Of a stretch of DNA of 64,000 nucleotides, positions 1 through 10,201 are shown piece after piece. The notes under the pieces were generated by a model. The model saw nothing but the letters and a program-made list of their open reading frames with translations, had not been told where the DNA came from and searched no databases. The DNA is taken from NCBI GenBank assembly GCA_018114805.1, contig CP073042.1:6927501-6991500 (forward strand). Reading direction: 5' to 3'. Position 1 is the first letter of the stretch. Every line of letters begins with the position of its first letter. This DNA is from Candidatus Streptomyces philanthi. GTDB lineage: Bacteria > Actinomycetota > Actinomycetes > Streptomycetales > Streptomycetaceae. The position numbers and the translations under genes are program-made.

Positions 1-694
1 GGCGCCGGGTCACCCAGGTGGTCGCCGCCGCGACCTCGGCGATCTCCAGCAGGTGCTGCACGGCGGAGGTGCCGCCGCCGACCACGACGACCCGCTGCAC
101 GGCGAACGCCGCCGGCCCTGGGTACTGGGCGGTGTGCAACTGGCGGCCGGCGAACGTCTCCTGGCCCGGGTAGCGCGGCCAGAACGGACGGTCCCAGGTG
201 CCGGTCGCGTTGATCACGGCCCGAGGCACCCAGTCGCCCACCGAGGTGCGCACCAGCAGCCGCCCGTCCGCCCCCTCGCGCACCGAGCTGACGTCCACCG
301 GCCGGCGCACCGGCAGCTCGAAGGCGCGCTCGTACGCCGCGAAGTACGCGCCGATCACTTCGGACGAGGGCCGCTCGGGGTCGGTCCCGGTCAGTTCCAT
401 GCCCGGCAGCGCGTGCATCCCGTGCACCCTGCCGTACGTCAGGGTCGGCCAGCGGAACTGCCAGGCGCCGCCCGGCGCGGGGGAGTGGTCGAGCACGCCG
501 AAGCCCGTGTTCGGCTCGAAGCCACGCCTGTGCAGGTGGTACGCGCTGGAGAGGCCGGCCTGACCAGCGCCGATGACGAGCACGTCGAGCGGCGTCGGCG
601 GCGTGGGCCGCGCGTCGCCGCTCCCGCCGAGGCCGCCGTCGGCCGCCCGGCCGACTCCGGTCCCTCGCTCGCGCACTACCCCAGTGTTGTTCAC
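1..694 (-). CDS. FAD-dependent monooxygenase / NAD(P)-binding oxidoreductase (3' end outside window)
   Basis: Open frame running off the left edge, read from a GTG at 694. After a non-conserved, Gly/Ala-rich leader of about 36 residues comes the FAD-binding Rossmann motif DVLVIGAGQAGLSSAYHL, then an NADPH-binding VVVVGGGTSAVQHLLEIAE near residue 190. Between them are TGTWDRPFWPRYPG and the GRQLHTAQY stretch typical of CzcO-type flavin monooxygenases. Expected role: NADPH- and FAD-dependent oxygenation of a small organic substrate in the cytosol; the substrate cannot be told. The C-terminal half is missing only because the window ends. The gene reads away from the sulfonate genes, and a repeat-rich region just upstream is its likely promoter. 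Confidence 0.85.
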   Translation of the reverse strand, partial: MNNTGVVRERGTGVGRAADGGLGGSGDARPTPPTPLDVLVIGAGQAGLSSAYHLHRRGFEPNTGFGVLDHSPAPGGAWQFRWPTLTYGRVHGMHALPGMELTGTDPERPSSEVIGAYFAAYERAFELPVRRPVDVSSVREGADGRLLVRTSVGDWVPRAVINATGTWDRPFWPRYPGQETFAGRQLHTAQYPGPAAFAVQRVVVVGGGTSAVQHLLEIAEVAAATTWVTRR

Positions 695-713
695 GCTTCT
701 ACTAACTTGGGTG

Positions 714-778
714 GCGCGGGAAATCTTCCCGCGCGGCACGGGCCGTACAGAACGGGCCGTACAGCGCGCCGTACGGCG
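714..778. promoter_or_regulatory. Repeat cluster upstream of the flavin monooxygenase
   Basis: An inverted repeat with 9-base arms (714-722 and 726-734, arm gcgcgggaa) is followed by a 13-base direct repeat acgggccgtacag at 738-750 and 752-764, and then by the palindrome gccgtacggc near 769-778. It lies 20-85 bases upstream of the GTG of the monooxygenase, where a promoter and operator are expected. No matching regulator is recognised. Confidence 0.4.
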
Positions 779-921
779 GCACGCCTCTCCGACACGGCCA
801 CCCCGCTCGCGCCGCCGCGGCGTGCTCCGTGGCTGGGCCGCGCCGCAGCGGCCCGTACGCCCCGGGGAAGAGCGCCCGTGCGCTTTGAGAGAGAGCGCGT
901 GCGCCCCAGAAGAAAGCCCGC

Positions 922-950
922 CCGGCCCCGCCACTCGCTGGCGAGGCCGG
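922..950 (-). terminator. Hairpin downstream of the sulfonate genes
   Basis: ccggccccgcca (922-933) pairs with tggcgaggccgg (939-950) with one mismatch and a 5-base loop. It lies 38 bases past the stop of the ssuD-like gene, which fits a transcription terminator. Confidence 0.5.
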
Positions 951-987
951 ACGGGAGCACCGCCGCCCCTCACCGCCCCCCCGGCGA

Positions 988-2172
988 TCAGCAGCGGTGC
1001 GCCACCCGGCGTGGGCACCGGGTGGCCGTGCGTGAGGAGCGCCCGCGCGCCCCGGTCGGAGCGGCCAGCAGCCCGCGCGCGGCCAGCTCGGGCGCGACGC
1101 CCTCGCCGAACCAGTATGCCTCCTCCAGGTGCGGATAGCCCGACAACACGAAGTGGTCGATGCCCAACGCGTGGTACTCCTCGATCCGGTCGGCGACCTC
1201 CGCGTGGCTGCCGACCAGCGCCGTGCCCGCGCCACCTCGCACCAGGCCGACGCCCGCCCACAGGTTCAGCGCGATCTCCAGCTTCTCCCGCGAGCCGCCG
1301 TGCAACGCCAGCATCCGCTGCTGGCCCACCGACTCGCTGCGCCCCAGAGCCCGTTGGGCGTCGTCGACCGTCTCCGCGTCGAGGTCGTCGAGCAGCCGAT
1401 CGGCGACGTCCCACGCTCGCTTCGCCGAGTCCCGCGAGATCGTGTGCAACCGGATGCCGAACCGGACCTCGCCCCCCGCGCGCTCGGCGAGACCCCTGAT
1501 CCACTCGATCTTCTCCCGCACCTGCGCCGGCCGCTCGCCCCAGGTCAGGTACACGTCGGCGTGCTCCGCCGCGACCGGCCTCGCCGCCGGCGATGAACCG
1601 CCGAAGAAGACGGGCGGCAGCGGGTCGGGCGACAGCGCCCTCAGCCCGCCCTCGATCCGGTAGTGCTCGCCGGCGAAGTCGTACGGTTCGCCGCGCCACG
1701 CGCCGCGCACCACCGACAGGAACTCCGCCGTGCGCGCGTACCGCTGGTCGTGGTCGAGGTGGTCGCCGAACCGGCGCTGCTCGGTGGAGTCGCCGCCGGT
1801 CATCACGTTCAGCAGCAGTCGCCCGCCGGTGATCCGCTGGTAGGTGGTCGCCATCTGCGCGGCGAGCACGGGCGAGAGCACCCCGGGCCGGAAGGCGACC
1901 AGGAACCTCAGCCGCTTCGTGTGCTGGGCCAGGGCGGCCGTCGTCAGCCAGGCGTCCTCGCACCAGGTGCCGGTGGGCGTCAACACCGCTTCGAAGCGCA
2001 GGTGTTCGGCGGCCTTGGCGATTTGTGTCAGGTAGTCGATGTCGGGCGCGCGCACCCCGCTCACCGGACCGACGCCCGAGCGCCCCTTCTCGGCGGCGGC
2101 GTAGGCGTGCCGATCCACCAGGGTGCGGCCGTCGCCACCGGTGGGCAGGAACCAGTGCAGGTGGATGGACAT
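988..2172 (-). CDS. ssuD: LLM-class FMNH2-dependent alkanesulfonate monooxygenase
   Basis: 394 residues, close to the usual 360-390. Starts MSIHLHWFLPTGGDGR, followed by AEHLRFEAVLTPTGTWCEDAW, the flavin-pocket stretch FRPGVLSPVLAAQMATTYQ and LLLNVMTGGD, all typical of SsuD. Family reaction: FMNH2 and O2 release sulfite from alkanesulfonates, needing a separate flavin reductase. The ATG at 2172 was chosen because SsuD homology starts there; its ATG overlaps the TGA of the binding-protein gene, so the two are probably translationally coupled. The frame appears intact although both upstream transport genes are broken. The last 20 or so residues are Arg-rich and not conserved. Confidence 0.88.
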   Translation of the reverse strand: MSIHLHWFLPTGGDGRTLVDRHAYAAAEKGRSGVGPVSGVRAPDIDYLTQIAKAAEHLRFEAVLTPTGTWCEDAWLTTAALAQHTKRLRFLVAFRPGVLSPVLAAQMATTYQRITGGRLLLNVMTGGDSTEQRRFGDHLDHDQRYARTAEFLSVVRGAWRGEPYDFAGEHYRIEGGLRALSPDPLPPVFFGGSSPAARPVAAEHADVYLTWGERPAQVREKIEWIRGLAERAGGEVRFGIRLHTISRDSAKRAWDVADRLLDDLDAETVDDAQRALGRSESVGQQRMLALHGGSREKLEIALNLWAGVGLVRGGAGTALVGSHAEVADRIEEYHALGIDHFVLSGYPHLEEAYWFGEGVAPELAARGLLAAPTGARGRSSRTATRCPRRVAHRC

Positions 2173-3209
2173 CAGTGGCCCTTTCCGTAGGAGCGGGGCG
2201 CCGCGGTGGACGGCGGCAGCCCGGCGTTGAAGCGGGTGTCCACGAAGTCCCCGAAGGAGAACCGGCGCGGGGTCAGGCCCAGTTCGGCGAAGGTATCGGC
2301 GATCTTCTGCTCGGAGGCGACCGCGGCCTCGTCCACGGCGACGGTGACCCGGGTGCCGTGCGAGCGGTGCACCGAGTCGAGCGCCGTCTCGTACGGCAGC
2401 CCGGTCTCCTTCGCCCACACCTTGGCCCACTCCTGGGGGTGCTTGAACACCCAGTCCTCGGCGCGGCGTAACCGGCGCAGGTAGTCGGCGATGACCTTGG
2501 ACTTCTTGTCGTCGTCGAGCGCCGCCGGGGCGGCCACCTGGAAGCCCAGCCCGTTCACCACGCCCTGCCCCGTCGTGAGCACCCGGGCGTCGGCCTGCCG
2601 CAGGGCCTGCGAGGTGTACGGGTCCCGGATCGCCTAGGCGTCCACCTTGCCCCGGGTGAACGCGGCCAGCGCGTCGGCGGGTTGGAGGAGGCTCATCTTC
2701 ACGTCGTCGATCGACAGACCGGCCTTGGCCAGCGACGCGGTCAGTTGGTAGTGCGCGGAGCTGCCCTGCGCGACCGCGACCGACTTCCCCTTGAGGTCGG
2801 TGACCGTGCGCAGCTCCGAGCCCTTCTTGACCACGATCGCCTCGCCGTACGAGGTGCCGTGCGTCGCCGCGATCACCTTGATCCTCGACTTCGCGGCGGC
2901 GGCGAACACCGGCGGGGTGTTGCCCACGGCCCCGATGTCCACCGCCTTCGCGTTGACCGCCTCCAGCAGCGGCGGACCCGAGGTGAAGGTCGACCAGCGG
3001 ATCTTGTACGGCAGGTCGTCCAGCTCACCGGCGGCCCGCAACACCGCCTCCGAGCCGCCCTTCTGGTCGCCCACGTTGAGCGTTACCGAGCCCTTGCCGT
3101 CGGTGGTGCCCCCGCCCGAGTTCGCGGACGAGGAGCCCGAGCAGCCCGTGATGAGCAGCACCAGCGGGAGCAGCAGGGCGGGGAGGGCGATGGCGGTGCG
3201 CACGCTCAT
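2172..3209 (-). pseudogene. ssuA: Aliphatic sulfonate ABC transporter, substrate-binding lipoprotein, interrupted by an amber codon
   Basis: Starts MSVRTAIALPALLLPLVLLITGCSG, a lipoprotein signal with its Cys in the lipobox, then the SsuA/NMT1 fold (VTLNVGDQKGGSEAVLRAAGE, VDIGAVGNTPPVFAA, VTDLKGKSVAVAQGSS). A TAG at 2634-2636 interrupts the motif VDA-W-AIRDPYT, where the family has a conserved Trp (TGG). The same frame then continues to residue 345 with good homology. Expected role: extracellular capture of sulfonates for the permease. If the stop is real only a 190-residue fragment without the second lobe is made. No permease gene is left beside it. Confidence 0.8.
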
Positions 3210-3390
3210 GTCAGCGAGTCCGTTCGGGTGCGGTGGTCGGTGATCCGTGGGTGGGTGGGGGTGGTGGCGCGCGGAGCACCGCCGGGGTCGCGGCGGGTGC
3301 TGCCGCGCGGGCAGTGCGGCCCGCGCCCTCTCGGCGGCACGCGGGCCGGGCCCGATGCCGGGCTCATGCGGTCCGTGAGGTCCATGTGGC

Positions 3391-3800
3391 TCATCCCTTC
3401 TTGCGGACGGCCCCCGAGGCGCCATCCGGTCCCGCGTCCGCCACGGCCCGCGCGGCGACGCCGGAGGCGGTCGGGGCCGCCACACCGAGTCGGTCGAGCA
3501 GTTCGGCGCGCAGCGCGGTGAACGCCGGGTCGCCCGCGTCGCGCGGCCGCTCCAGCCCCACCGGCGTCTCGTACGCGATGACCCCGCGGTCCATGACTAG
3601 CACGCGGTCGGCCAGCGACACCGCCTCGTCGACGTCGTGCGTCACGAGCAGGACGGCGCAGCCGCGCCGCTGCCACACGTCGGCGACCAGTCGCTGCGCC
3701 GTGATCCGGGTCAGCGCGTCCAGCGCGCCGAAGGGCTCGTCCAGCAGCAGCAGATCCGGTTCGCGCACCAACGCCCGAGCTAGTGAGGCGCGTTGGTCCT
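3391..3800 (-). pseudogene. ssuB: Sulfonate ABC transporter ATP-binding protein, 3' remnant
   Basis: Only the C-terminal half of a nitrate/sulfonate-type ATPase is present: QRASLARALV (after the signature), Walker B DLLLLDEPFGALDALTR and the switch VLLVTHDVDEA, ending GASGAVRKKG. The Walker A and Q-loop half is missing: homology stops near 3800, where sequence homologous to a LuxR-type regulator on the other strand begins. The remnant precedes ssuA by about 180 bases on the same strand. The usual SsuC permease is also absent and was probably lost in the same deletion. It cannot encode a working ATPase. Confidence 0.8.
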
Positions 3801-6135
3801 CGCCCTGGAGGAGCTCGTCCGCGCGCTCACCGTCAGCGGACTGCCGGCGGGCTGGGGCGCACAGCGGGAGATACTCGACGCGATGGAGGTGCCCAGGCTG
3901 CTGCGCGAGGCGATGGTGGACCAGACGACAGGGTTCTCGGCGCATGCCATGGCCGTGGTGCGCGCGGCGGCCGTGCTGCGCGTCCCCGCCGCCGAGGACC
4001 TGATCGCCGCCGTCGCCAGCGCTGAGCCCGCTTTCGCCGAAGCCGACGAACCCCGGTCCTTGGCGAGCGGCGGCCGAGCGGGTACGCGCGGAAGCGCACC
4101 GGACGCGCTGCCCGGGCACGGGGCTGGCGGCGGGGCGAACCCCCGGGTGCTCCGGCCCCCGAGCGACGTCGACGCGGGCAGCGGGATCAGGGAGGCGCTG
4201 CTGGCGGGCGTGCTCCACGACTTCGGGGGTGACCGCTACGGCTTTCGGCACTCCCTCGCCCAGCAGGCGGCCTACGACTCACTGCCGAGCCTGGACCGGC
4301 GCCGACTGTACCGCCGTGTGATGGCCGTGCTTGTCGACGTCGATCCGCCGCCGGTGCAACTCGCCTACCACGCGCCGCAGGTCGGCGACCTCGATGCCTG
4401 GTTGCGGTACAGCGAGGCGGCGGTGGACGCCGCCCGTGAGCTGGGTGACACCGCCGTCGCGGCGTAGATACTGGAGGGGCTGCTGTCCGACCCGCGTCTG
4501 CGCGGTGACGACCGGGCCAGGTTCGCCGTCCAGCTCAGCCGGGTCGCGGTGCTGGGCCTCGGCTACCGCAGGGCCATCGCGCTGCTGCGCGGCATCGTAC
4601 GGGACGGTGATCTCCCCGACGTCGTACGCGGTGACGTCCGGCTCAACCTCGGGTTGTTGCTCAGGAACCAGGCCGGGTGGTACGAGCAGGGTTGGCAGGA
4701 CACCGAGATCGCGGTCCGGGAGCTGCGCGACTCGCCTGAACTCGCCGCCCGGGCCATGGCCGCGCTGGCCATGGCGAGTTCCGGCGAGCACCCGTACGGG
4801 TCGTACCAGTGGTGGATCGCCCGCGCCGAGGGGCTCCTCACGGACCGGTCGGACCCGGCCCTGCGGCTGGCCGTCCGGGGCAATCACGTCGTCCTACGCA
4901 TGATGGCGGGCGATCCCACGGTCTGGGCCGAGGCCGAGGGGATGATGGGCGCCGGGCGGACTCCCGAGGAGTGCCTGCAACTCGCCCGGCTGTCGGGCAA
5001 CCTGGCCGAGGCCACCACCTGGCTCGGCCACTACGCGGCGGCGCAGCGGTTCCGGCGGGTTGGAGAGCGACTCGCCGCCGAGTGCGGGTCACCCTGGCTC
5101 CAGGGGATCGTCGACGGCACCTCGCTGCGGCTGGAATGGGGCCTCGGCAACTGGCGTGACCTGGCCACGCGTGCGCGCCAGGTGCTCGACATGGTGCAGG
5201 GTGTGTCCGGCACCGCGGCCGATGCGTACCTTGTCCTCGGCTTGCTCGCCATCGCACGCGGTGAGTGGGACGAGGCCACCGACGCACTGGAGGCCGCGGC
5301 CCTCGGTGACCCGGTCAACGCCCGGGCCCCCGTCCTGGCTGCCGCCGCGGGGGCGATGATGCGGGTGTGGATGGCCCGTGGCGCGCTGGGGTCGGCCCGG
5401 GCGGAGGCGGAACGGGCCGTTGCCAGGGTCCGACGCAAGGGGATGTGGGTCTGGGGCGCGGACCTCATGCCGACGGCGGTGGCCGTGCTCGTACGTCACG
5501 GGCGGGCCTCGGAGGCGGATGCCCTGGTCGCGGAGTACGCCGCGGGCATCGCCGGCCGCGACGCGCCACTGGCCGCCGCCGCACTGGAGGCATGCCGGGG
5601 GACGGTGGCGTACGCACAGGGTCACCTGGCCGCGGCCGTCGCGGCCTACGAGGCGGCGAGCGCCCGGTACGCGGCGCTGCCCAGACCGTACTCGGCCGCC
5701 CGCGCCGCCGAAGCCGCCCTGCGCTACGGTCTCGCTGCGGGCGGCCTCGCGGGCAAGGCCGGCCCGGCCGGTACGGCGGGGCGCGGCGGTGCCGGCCGCG
5801 CGGAGGGCAGGTCCGGGGCGCGGGCCGCCAGGGAGCTGACCGAACTCGCCGAACGCTTCGCCGCACTGGGCGCCACGCGGGACGCGGCCCGGTGCCGTCG
5901 GGTGCTACGTGATAACGGTGTCAGCATCTCCGCGCGACGCGTCCGGCGCGGCTACGGCGACCAACTCACGCCGCGCGAGAAGGAGGTGGCCCGTCTCGTG
6001 GCCACGGGGCGCACGAACCGGGAGATCGCCGACGTGCTCTTCCTGTCGCCAAGGACGGTCGAGCAGCACGTGGCGCGAGTGCTGCACAAACTCAACCTCA
6101 ACTCCCGCAGCGAGGTACCCGCGGATGCCTACTGA
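3793..6135 (+). pseudogene. LuxR-family large ATP-binding regulator (LAL), N-terminus deleted, internal amber
   Basis: The frame holds the middle and C-terminal parts of a LAL regulator: PRLLREAMVDQTTGFSAHAM and a helical TPR-like repeat region, then a C-terminal LuxR helix-turn-helix TPREKEVARLVATGRTNREI and FLSPRTVEQHVARVLHKL (residues about 725-775). The N-terminal ATPase with Walker A and B is absent: homology begins at 3793, directly abutting the truncated ssuB on the opposite strand. A TAG at 4465-4467 interrupts the frame further. If reinitiated at 4549 it could give a 528-residue protein with repeats and HTH, but without ATPase control. Ends with TGA at 6135. Confidence 0.8.
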
Positions 6136-6257
6136 CTACTCTGGCCTCCGCCGACCTCGCCGGTCCGGGTGGCGTGGTCGTGGGGTGGTTGGCTTCTGCC
6201 TCCCTGCTGCGAGTACGCCGACCGGAGCGTCATGGGTCGCGTCGCCACCACACGTCG

Positions 6258-6283
6258 GTGCGGGGCCCCCGGGGGCCCCGCAC
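6258..6283. terminator. Perfect 26-base palindrome (hairpin) between convergent genes
   Basis: Arms gtgcggggccccc and its exact complement form an uninterrupted palindrome between the LAL gene (+, ends 6135) and the protease gene (-, ends 6445). The position suits a bidirectional terminator. There is no loop, so the hairpin would open a few central bases. Nothing else is recognised between 6136 and 6444. Confidence 0.5.
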
Positions 6284-6444
6284 GCTGTGGATGGTCTCCC
6301 TCGGAGGTCGGATGGGGGACGGCCCGGCCTCCGAGGCGACGAGCGGTAGCCGTCGATGGTGGGGAGGCTCGGCGGCCCGTGCGGGAGAAGGCAGTCAGCC
6401 GTGGTGGGTGGCAGGGCCGGATGGTCCGTCGAGCGACGGCAGGG

Positions 6445-8253
6445 TCAGTTACCGAAGCAGACGGTCTGGCTGCCGTAGTCACGGCACTGGATCTGCTTGG
6501 TCGCGGTGCCGGCGTTGCCTGCCCGGTCGGTGACCATGAGCTCCGCCGAGTAGGCCTTCTGACCCGCCGGGTAGGTGTTCTTGGCCGTCCTACCCTCGCC
6601 GGTCTTGCCGTCGCCGAACTTCCAGGCGTACGCGGAGATGTCACCGTCCTTGTCGGTGGAGCGGGAGGCGTCGAAGGCGCACGTGTCGTTCCGGCAGGAG
6701 ACGGTGAACCGTGCCACCGGCGGCTCGCCCGTCGCCCTGCCGACGGTCACCTTCCTGGTGACGGTCCCGGTCTTGCCGCTGTTGTCGGTCACCGTCAGCT
6801 TGACCTCGTACGAACCCGCCTTGTCGTAGGTGTGCGACGGCTTGGCCCCCTCGCCGGTCGTGCCGTCGCCGAACTCCCACGCGTACGAGGAGATCGAACC
6901 GTCCGGGTCCTTCGACGCGGACGCGTCGAAGGCGCACGTGGTGTTGGTCCCCGAGCAGGTGGGTGTGAACTCCGCTGTCGGCTTGCCGGGGTCGGCGGGG
7001 GCGCCGAGACTGGTCACGTCGAGGAACTTGTTGGGCGAGCCCGTGCCCGGGTTGGTGACCACGCCGTCCCGTGCGGCGGCGATCACCGCGTCGGTGGCCT
7101 GCGCGCTGCTCGCCTTCGGGCTGTTCTCCAGGTAGAGGGCGAGCGCGCCGGCGGCGTGCGGCGCGGCCATGGAGGTGCCGCCCATGGTGGTCTTGCCGGT
7201 GTCGGAGCTGTTGCTGGCCGAGGTGATGTTGCCGCCGGGGGCGAATAGGTCGATGCAGCGGCCGTAGTTGGAGAAGCTGGACCGCGCGTTGTTGCTGTCG
7301 GTGGAGCCGAGCGACAGCGCCTCGGGCGTGTCGCCGGGCGAGGTGCCGCACGCGTCCTGGTTGGCGTTGCCCGCCGAGATCGCGGTCGTGAATCCTGCCT
7401 GCACGGCTCGCTTGGTCGCGTCCCGCATGCCCTGCGGGTCGGCGTTCGGACCGCCGGAGCCCAGGCTCATGTTGATGACGCCGGGCTTCTTGCCGTTCTT
7501 GACGACCCAGTCGATGCCCGCGATGGTGTCCGCGTCGGGACCGCTGCCCTGGCAGCCGAGCACCCGTACGGCGACGATCTTGGCCTGCTTGGCCACGCCG
7601 TACTCCTTGCCGGCGATTGTGCCGGCTACGTGCGTGCCGTGGCCGTAGCAGTCGGCGGCGTCGGTGTCGTCGTCGAGGAAGTCGTAACCGGACGAGGCGC
7701 GGCCCTCGAAGGTCTGGTGCGAGAACCGGGCGCCTCAGTCGATGACGTACGCGGTGACCCCCGCGCCGGTGCCCGGGTACTCGTACGCCTTGTCCTGCTT
7801 GCCGTTCACGGCGTCCAGGCCCGAGGACGGCGGGTTGGGTTGGCTGCCGCCCCCGGTCGCGCGCACCGTCAGGGACTGCTGCACGTAGGCAACTTCGGGG
7901 TCGGCCGCCAACCGCTTGCCCTGGCCGGGCGTCATCCTGGCGGAGAAGCCGCGCAGGGCCGCGGTGTAGACCCGATCGGCGTCGCCGCCGTAGCGGTCGG
8001 TGAGCCGGTCGGCCTGGTCGGTGACGGCGGTCTCGGCAGCCATGGAGGCCGAGGTGGAGCCCTTGACCGAGACGATGTACAGGCCGTCGACGGCGCCGGG
8101 GACCCCGGCGTTGATGACCGTTCCCTCGGCGGCCGTGCCGCCGCGGTCCTCAGTGGCCTGGGCGGGCGCGCCGGCCATGGCCAGCGCGGCCGTGACGGCG
8201 AGCCCGGTACAACATGCTGTCAACCAGCGGTAGGTCCTTGTCGCGGTTCTCAT
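6445..8253 (-). pseudogene. Secreted S8 (subtilisin-like) serine protease with two PKD domains, opal codon at the catalytic Asp
   Basis: 602 codons from the ATG at 8253. Signal peptide MRTATRTYRWLTACCTGLAV ending APAQA; I9-type propeptide (YIVSVKG to VAYVQQ, about residues 45-125); S8 catalytic domain with Asp in AYVID, His in GHGTHVAG and Ser in [12 protein letters not shown]; then two PKD repeats (YAWEFGDG and YAWKFGDG), each with a pair of Cys. A TGA at 7735-7737 directly follows the catalytic Asp, where the family has Thr or Ser (DTG/DSG). Without readthrough only the propeptide region is made. Expected role: extracellular proteolysis, with PKD domains aiding binding to polymers. The C-terminus ends QTVCFGN. 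Confidence 0.85.
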
Positions 8254-9137
8254 CCTGGGTGTGTCTGCCTTTCCGTCTTTGTGGAGTGCGTGGTGCTTCG
8301 GTGGACGCCGGCCGTACACAGCGCACAGCCGGCGGGAACGGACGGACAACCGACGGCGGGCGAAGGGTCCCGGAGCCCGCTCGTGCCGCTCGTCACGAGC
8401 GTCGGCGAGAGGGCCGAGCCCGCGAGGGGAGGCGGATGTGCCCCGGCCCCGGTCGGCCGCCGCGACCGGACGGCCAGCTGCCGTGGCGAGGTGCTCAACC
8501 GCTCACACGGTGCGAGCGGGCCCGGCGGACCGAGAAGGCGGTGCGCGACGTGTCTGCCTGTCCCGCGCCGAGGCCCAGGGCCTGTGCGGGGCCGCCGGCG
8601 TTCGCCCTACCGGTGCTGACCATCGCGGATACCGTCGCGACGGTGGCAACCCCGACACGGCGTCGCCCGCCGCCTATTCCGTGCCGCTGTCCATCGCCCC
8701 CGGTCGTAGGCGCCGCCCGGCCCGATGTATGGTCGGGCCGGACGAGGAGACCGCCGCCAACGCCGTCGAAGGGTGTGGGAGGTACGACGGCGCCGGCTGA
8801 CGGGCCTACCTTGACGGTGTGCGGGGGCCGGTAGCAATCCGTGTCGTACTCCGTATCGCGGACTGTCGGGACGCCGACGCCCTGACAGCCGGCGTGCCCG
8901 GTGCCGCGCACGGCTTCCTCGCCGGACCCGCGCATAGGGTGACGAGGGCGGCGGGTGAGAGAACGGCGTGTGGCGTCCCACAGGTGAAACCCGCGGATCG
9001 CGGGCGTGTGCCCGATCCAGCGGCGGACGCGACCCCCGGCGAAGCGGCGGGCAGGCGGTCTGACCAGCACGAGCCAACCACCGGGGGAGTGGCCGCCACG
9101 TCCCGCCGGTAAGGCGGTCCTCCTCACGCGGCGCGGG
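8254..9137. other. Long intergenic region without a recognisable gene
   Basis: About 880 bases between the protease start (8253) and the end of the XRE regulator (9138), so it is 5' to one gene and 3' to the other. Open frames here have no recognisable family motifs and the strands show no convincing coding bias. It should contain the protease promoter. A short hairpin cccgcggatcgcggg sits near 8991-9005. It may be decayed sequence. Confidence 0.5.
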
Positions 9138-10043
9138 TCAGCGCTGTGACCCGGACTCCGCCGCGGACCACCTCTTCGGCGCCATGCCCTCCGTGGCGCC
9201 CAGTTCCTGCGCCCCTACGACGGACAGCAGTTCCAACTGCTCGGCTCCCGGGCTACCGGGTGGGGCGGTGAACCAGAGCAGACGTTGTCGTCCGTCCTCG
9301 CTGAAGAGCTTGTAGCAGTCGAGTTCGATGACAACCAGCAGGGGGTGGACGATCCGCTTGCGGTCCATGCGGCGCACCGCGACGTCGTGGGTGTCCCACA
9401 GGGCCGTGAACTCCTGGCTTCGCCGGCGTAGCACGGCGACCATCTTCGCGACCTCCGCGTCTCGGCCGCGTCGGGCGGCTGCTGCCTGGAGGTCGGCCAC
9501 GAACACCCGGGAGTGGTGCGGGTGGTCCTCGGGCGGGTACATCTCGCGCGCCCGCGGGTCGGTGAACCAGCGGTACACGAAGCTCGCCGCCGGTCCACGG
9601 TGTGCCGGGGACCTGCCGAGCAGGGCCAGTGCCAGGTCGTTCTCCACCAGGGTTTCGTGCAGGTCGGTGATCACCCGCGCCGGGGTGTTGGAGAGCCGGT
9701 CCAGGAGTCCGAGGAGCGCGGGCCGCACGTGTGCCGATGCTCCGTGTGCGGACGGCGGGATCGGCCGTTCGGCCAGGTGATACAGGTGGTCGCGCTCGTC
9801 GCCGTTCAGGCGCAGGGCTCGGGCCAGGGCGGCCAGGGTCTGGGCCGAGGGTTGCACGCCGTTCTTGGCGCTGCCGCGTTCCAGCTCGGTGTAGTAGTCC
9901 ACTGACAGCCCTGCCAGCTGTGTGACCTCCTCGCGGCGCAACCCGGGAACGCGTCGGTGCGGGCCGTGGGGGAGACCGACCTCGCCGGGGCGGATGCGGT
10001 CGCGGCGAGTTCTGAGGAAGGCGCCGAGTTCGGGAAGGTTCAC
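9138..10043 (-). CDS. XRE-family regulator with MmyB-like ligand-binding domain
   Basis: 301 residues from a GTG at 10043 (MNLPELGAFLRTRRDRIRP). N-terminal helix-turn-helix: VPGLRREEVTQLAGLSVDYYTELERGS, then the MmyB-like domain from about residue 110 (LLDRLSNTPARVITDLHETLVENDLALALLG, FVYRWFTDPRAREMYPPEDH, RRRSQEFTALWDTHDVAVRR). In streptomycetes such regulators commonly sit divergent to a short-chain dehydrogenase gene that they control, exactly the arrangement here with the SDR at 10202. The frame is uninterrupted. The natural ligand cannot be told, though the family is proposed to bind fatty-acid-like molecules. Confidence 0.92.
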   Translation of the reverse strand: MNLPELGAFLRTRRDRIRPGEVGLPHGPHRRVPGLRREEVTQLAGLSVDYYTELERGSAKNGVQPSAQTLAALARALRLNGDERDHLYHLAERPIPPSAHGASAHVRPALLGLLDRLSNTPARVITDLHETLVENDLALALLGRSPAHRGPAASFVYRWFTDPRAREMYPPEDHPHHSRVFVADLQAAAARRGRDAEVAKMVAVLRRRSQEFTALWDTHDVAVRRMDRKRIVHPLLVVIELDCYKLFSEDGRQRLLWFTAPPGSPGAEQLELLSVVGAQELGATEGMAPKRWSAAESGSQR

Positions 10044-10201
10044 GTCTCCATGGTCGCTCGTACGGCACGGCGCAGCCAGGGGGTGGCATCCTCTCGGTAG
10101 GCGCAGCCCTGGCTCGGGACGGCGGACCGGTCGATCGTGGAGGGCACGGCAGGGCGGCGGCGAGGCCGCGGCCCGGCCCCCAACCACCACAGGAGTCAGC
10201 C
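10044..10201. promoter_or_regulatory. Divergent promoter region of XRE regulator and SDR
   Basis: 158 bases between two divergent starts. It contains an inverted repeat agccaggg (10074-10081) and ccctggct (10107-10114), overlapping a direct repeat gcgcagcc. A caggag ribosome binding site precedes the SDR ATG at 10202. The repeat is a plausible operator for the XRE regulator; this is inference from position. Confidence 0.4.

Noticed and set aside
8495-9127. A 210-codon minus-strand frame upstream of the protease
   Set aside because: Composition is Arg/Gly/Pro-rich as in noncoding high-GC DNA, with no motif or ribosome binding site.
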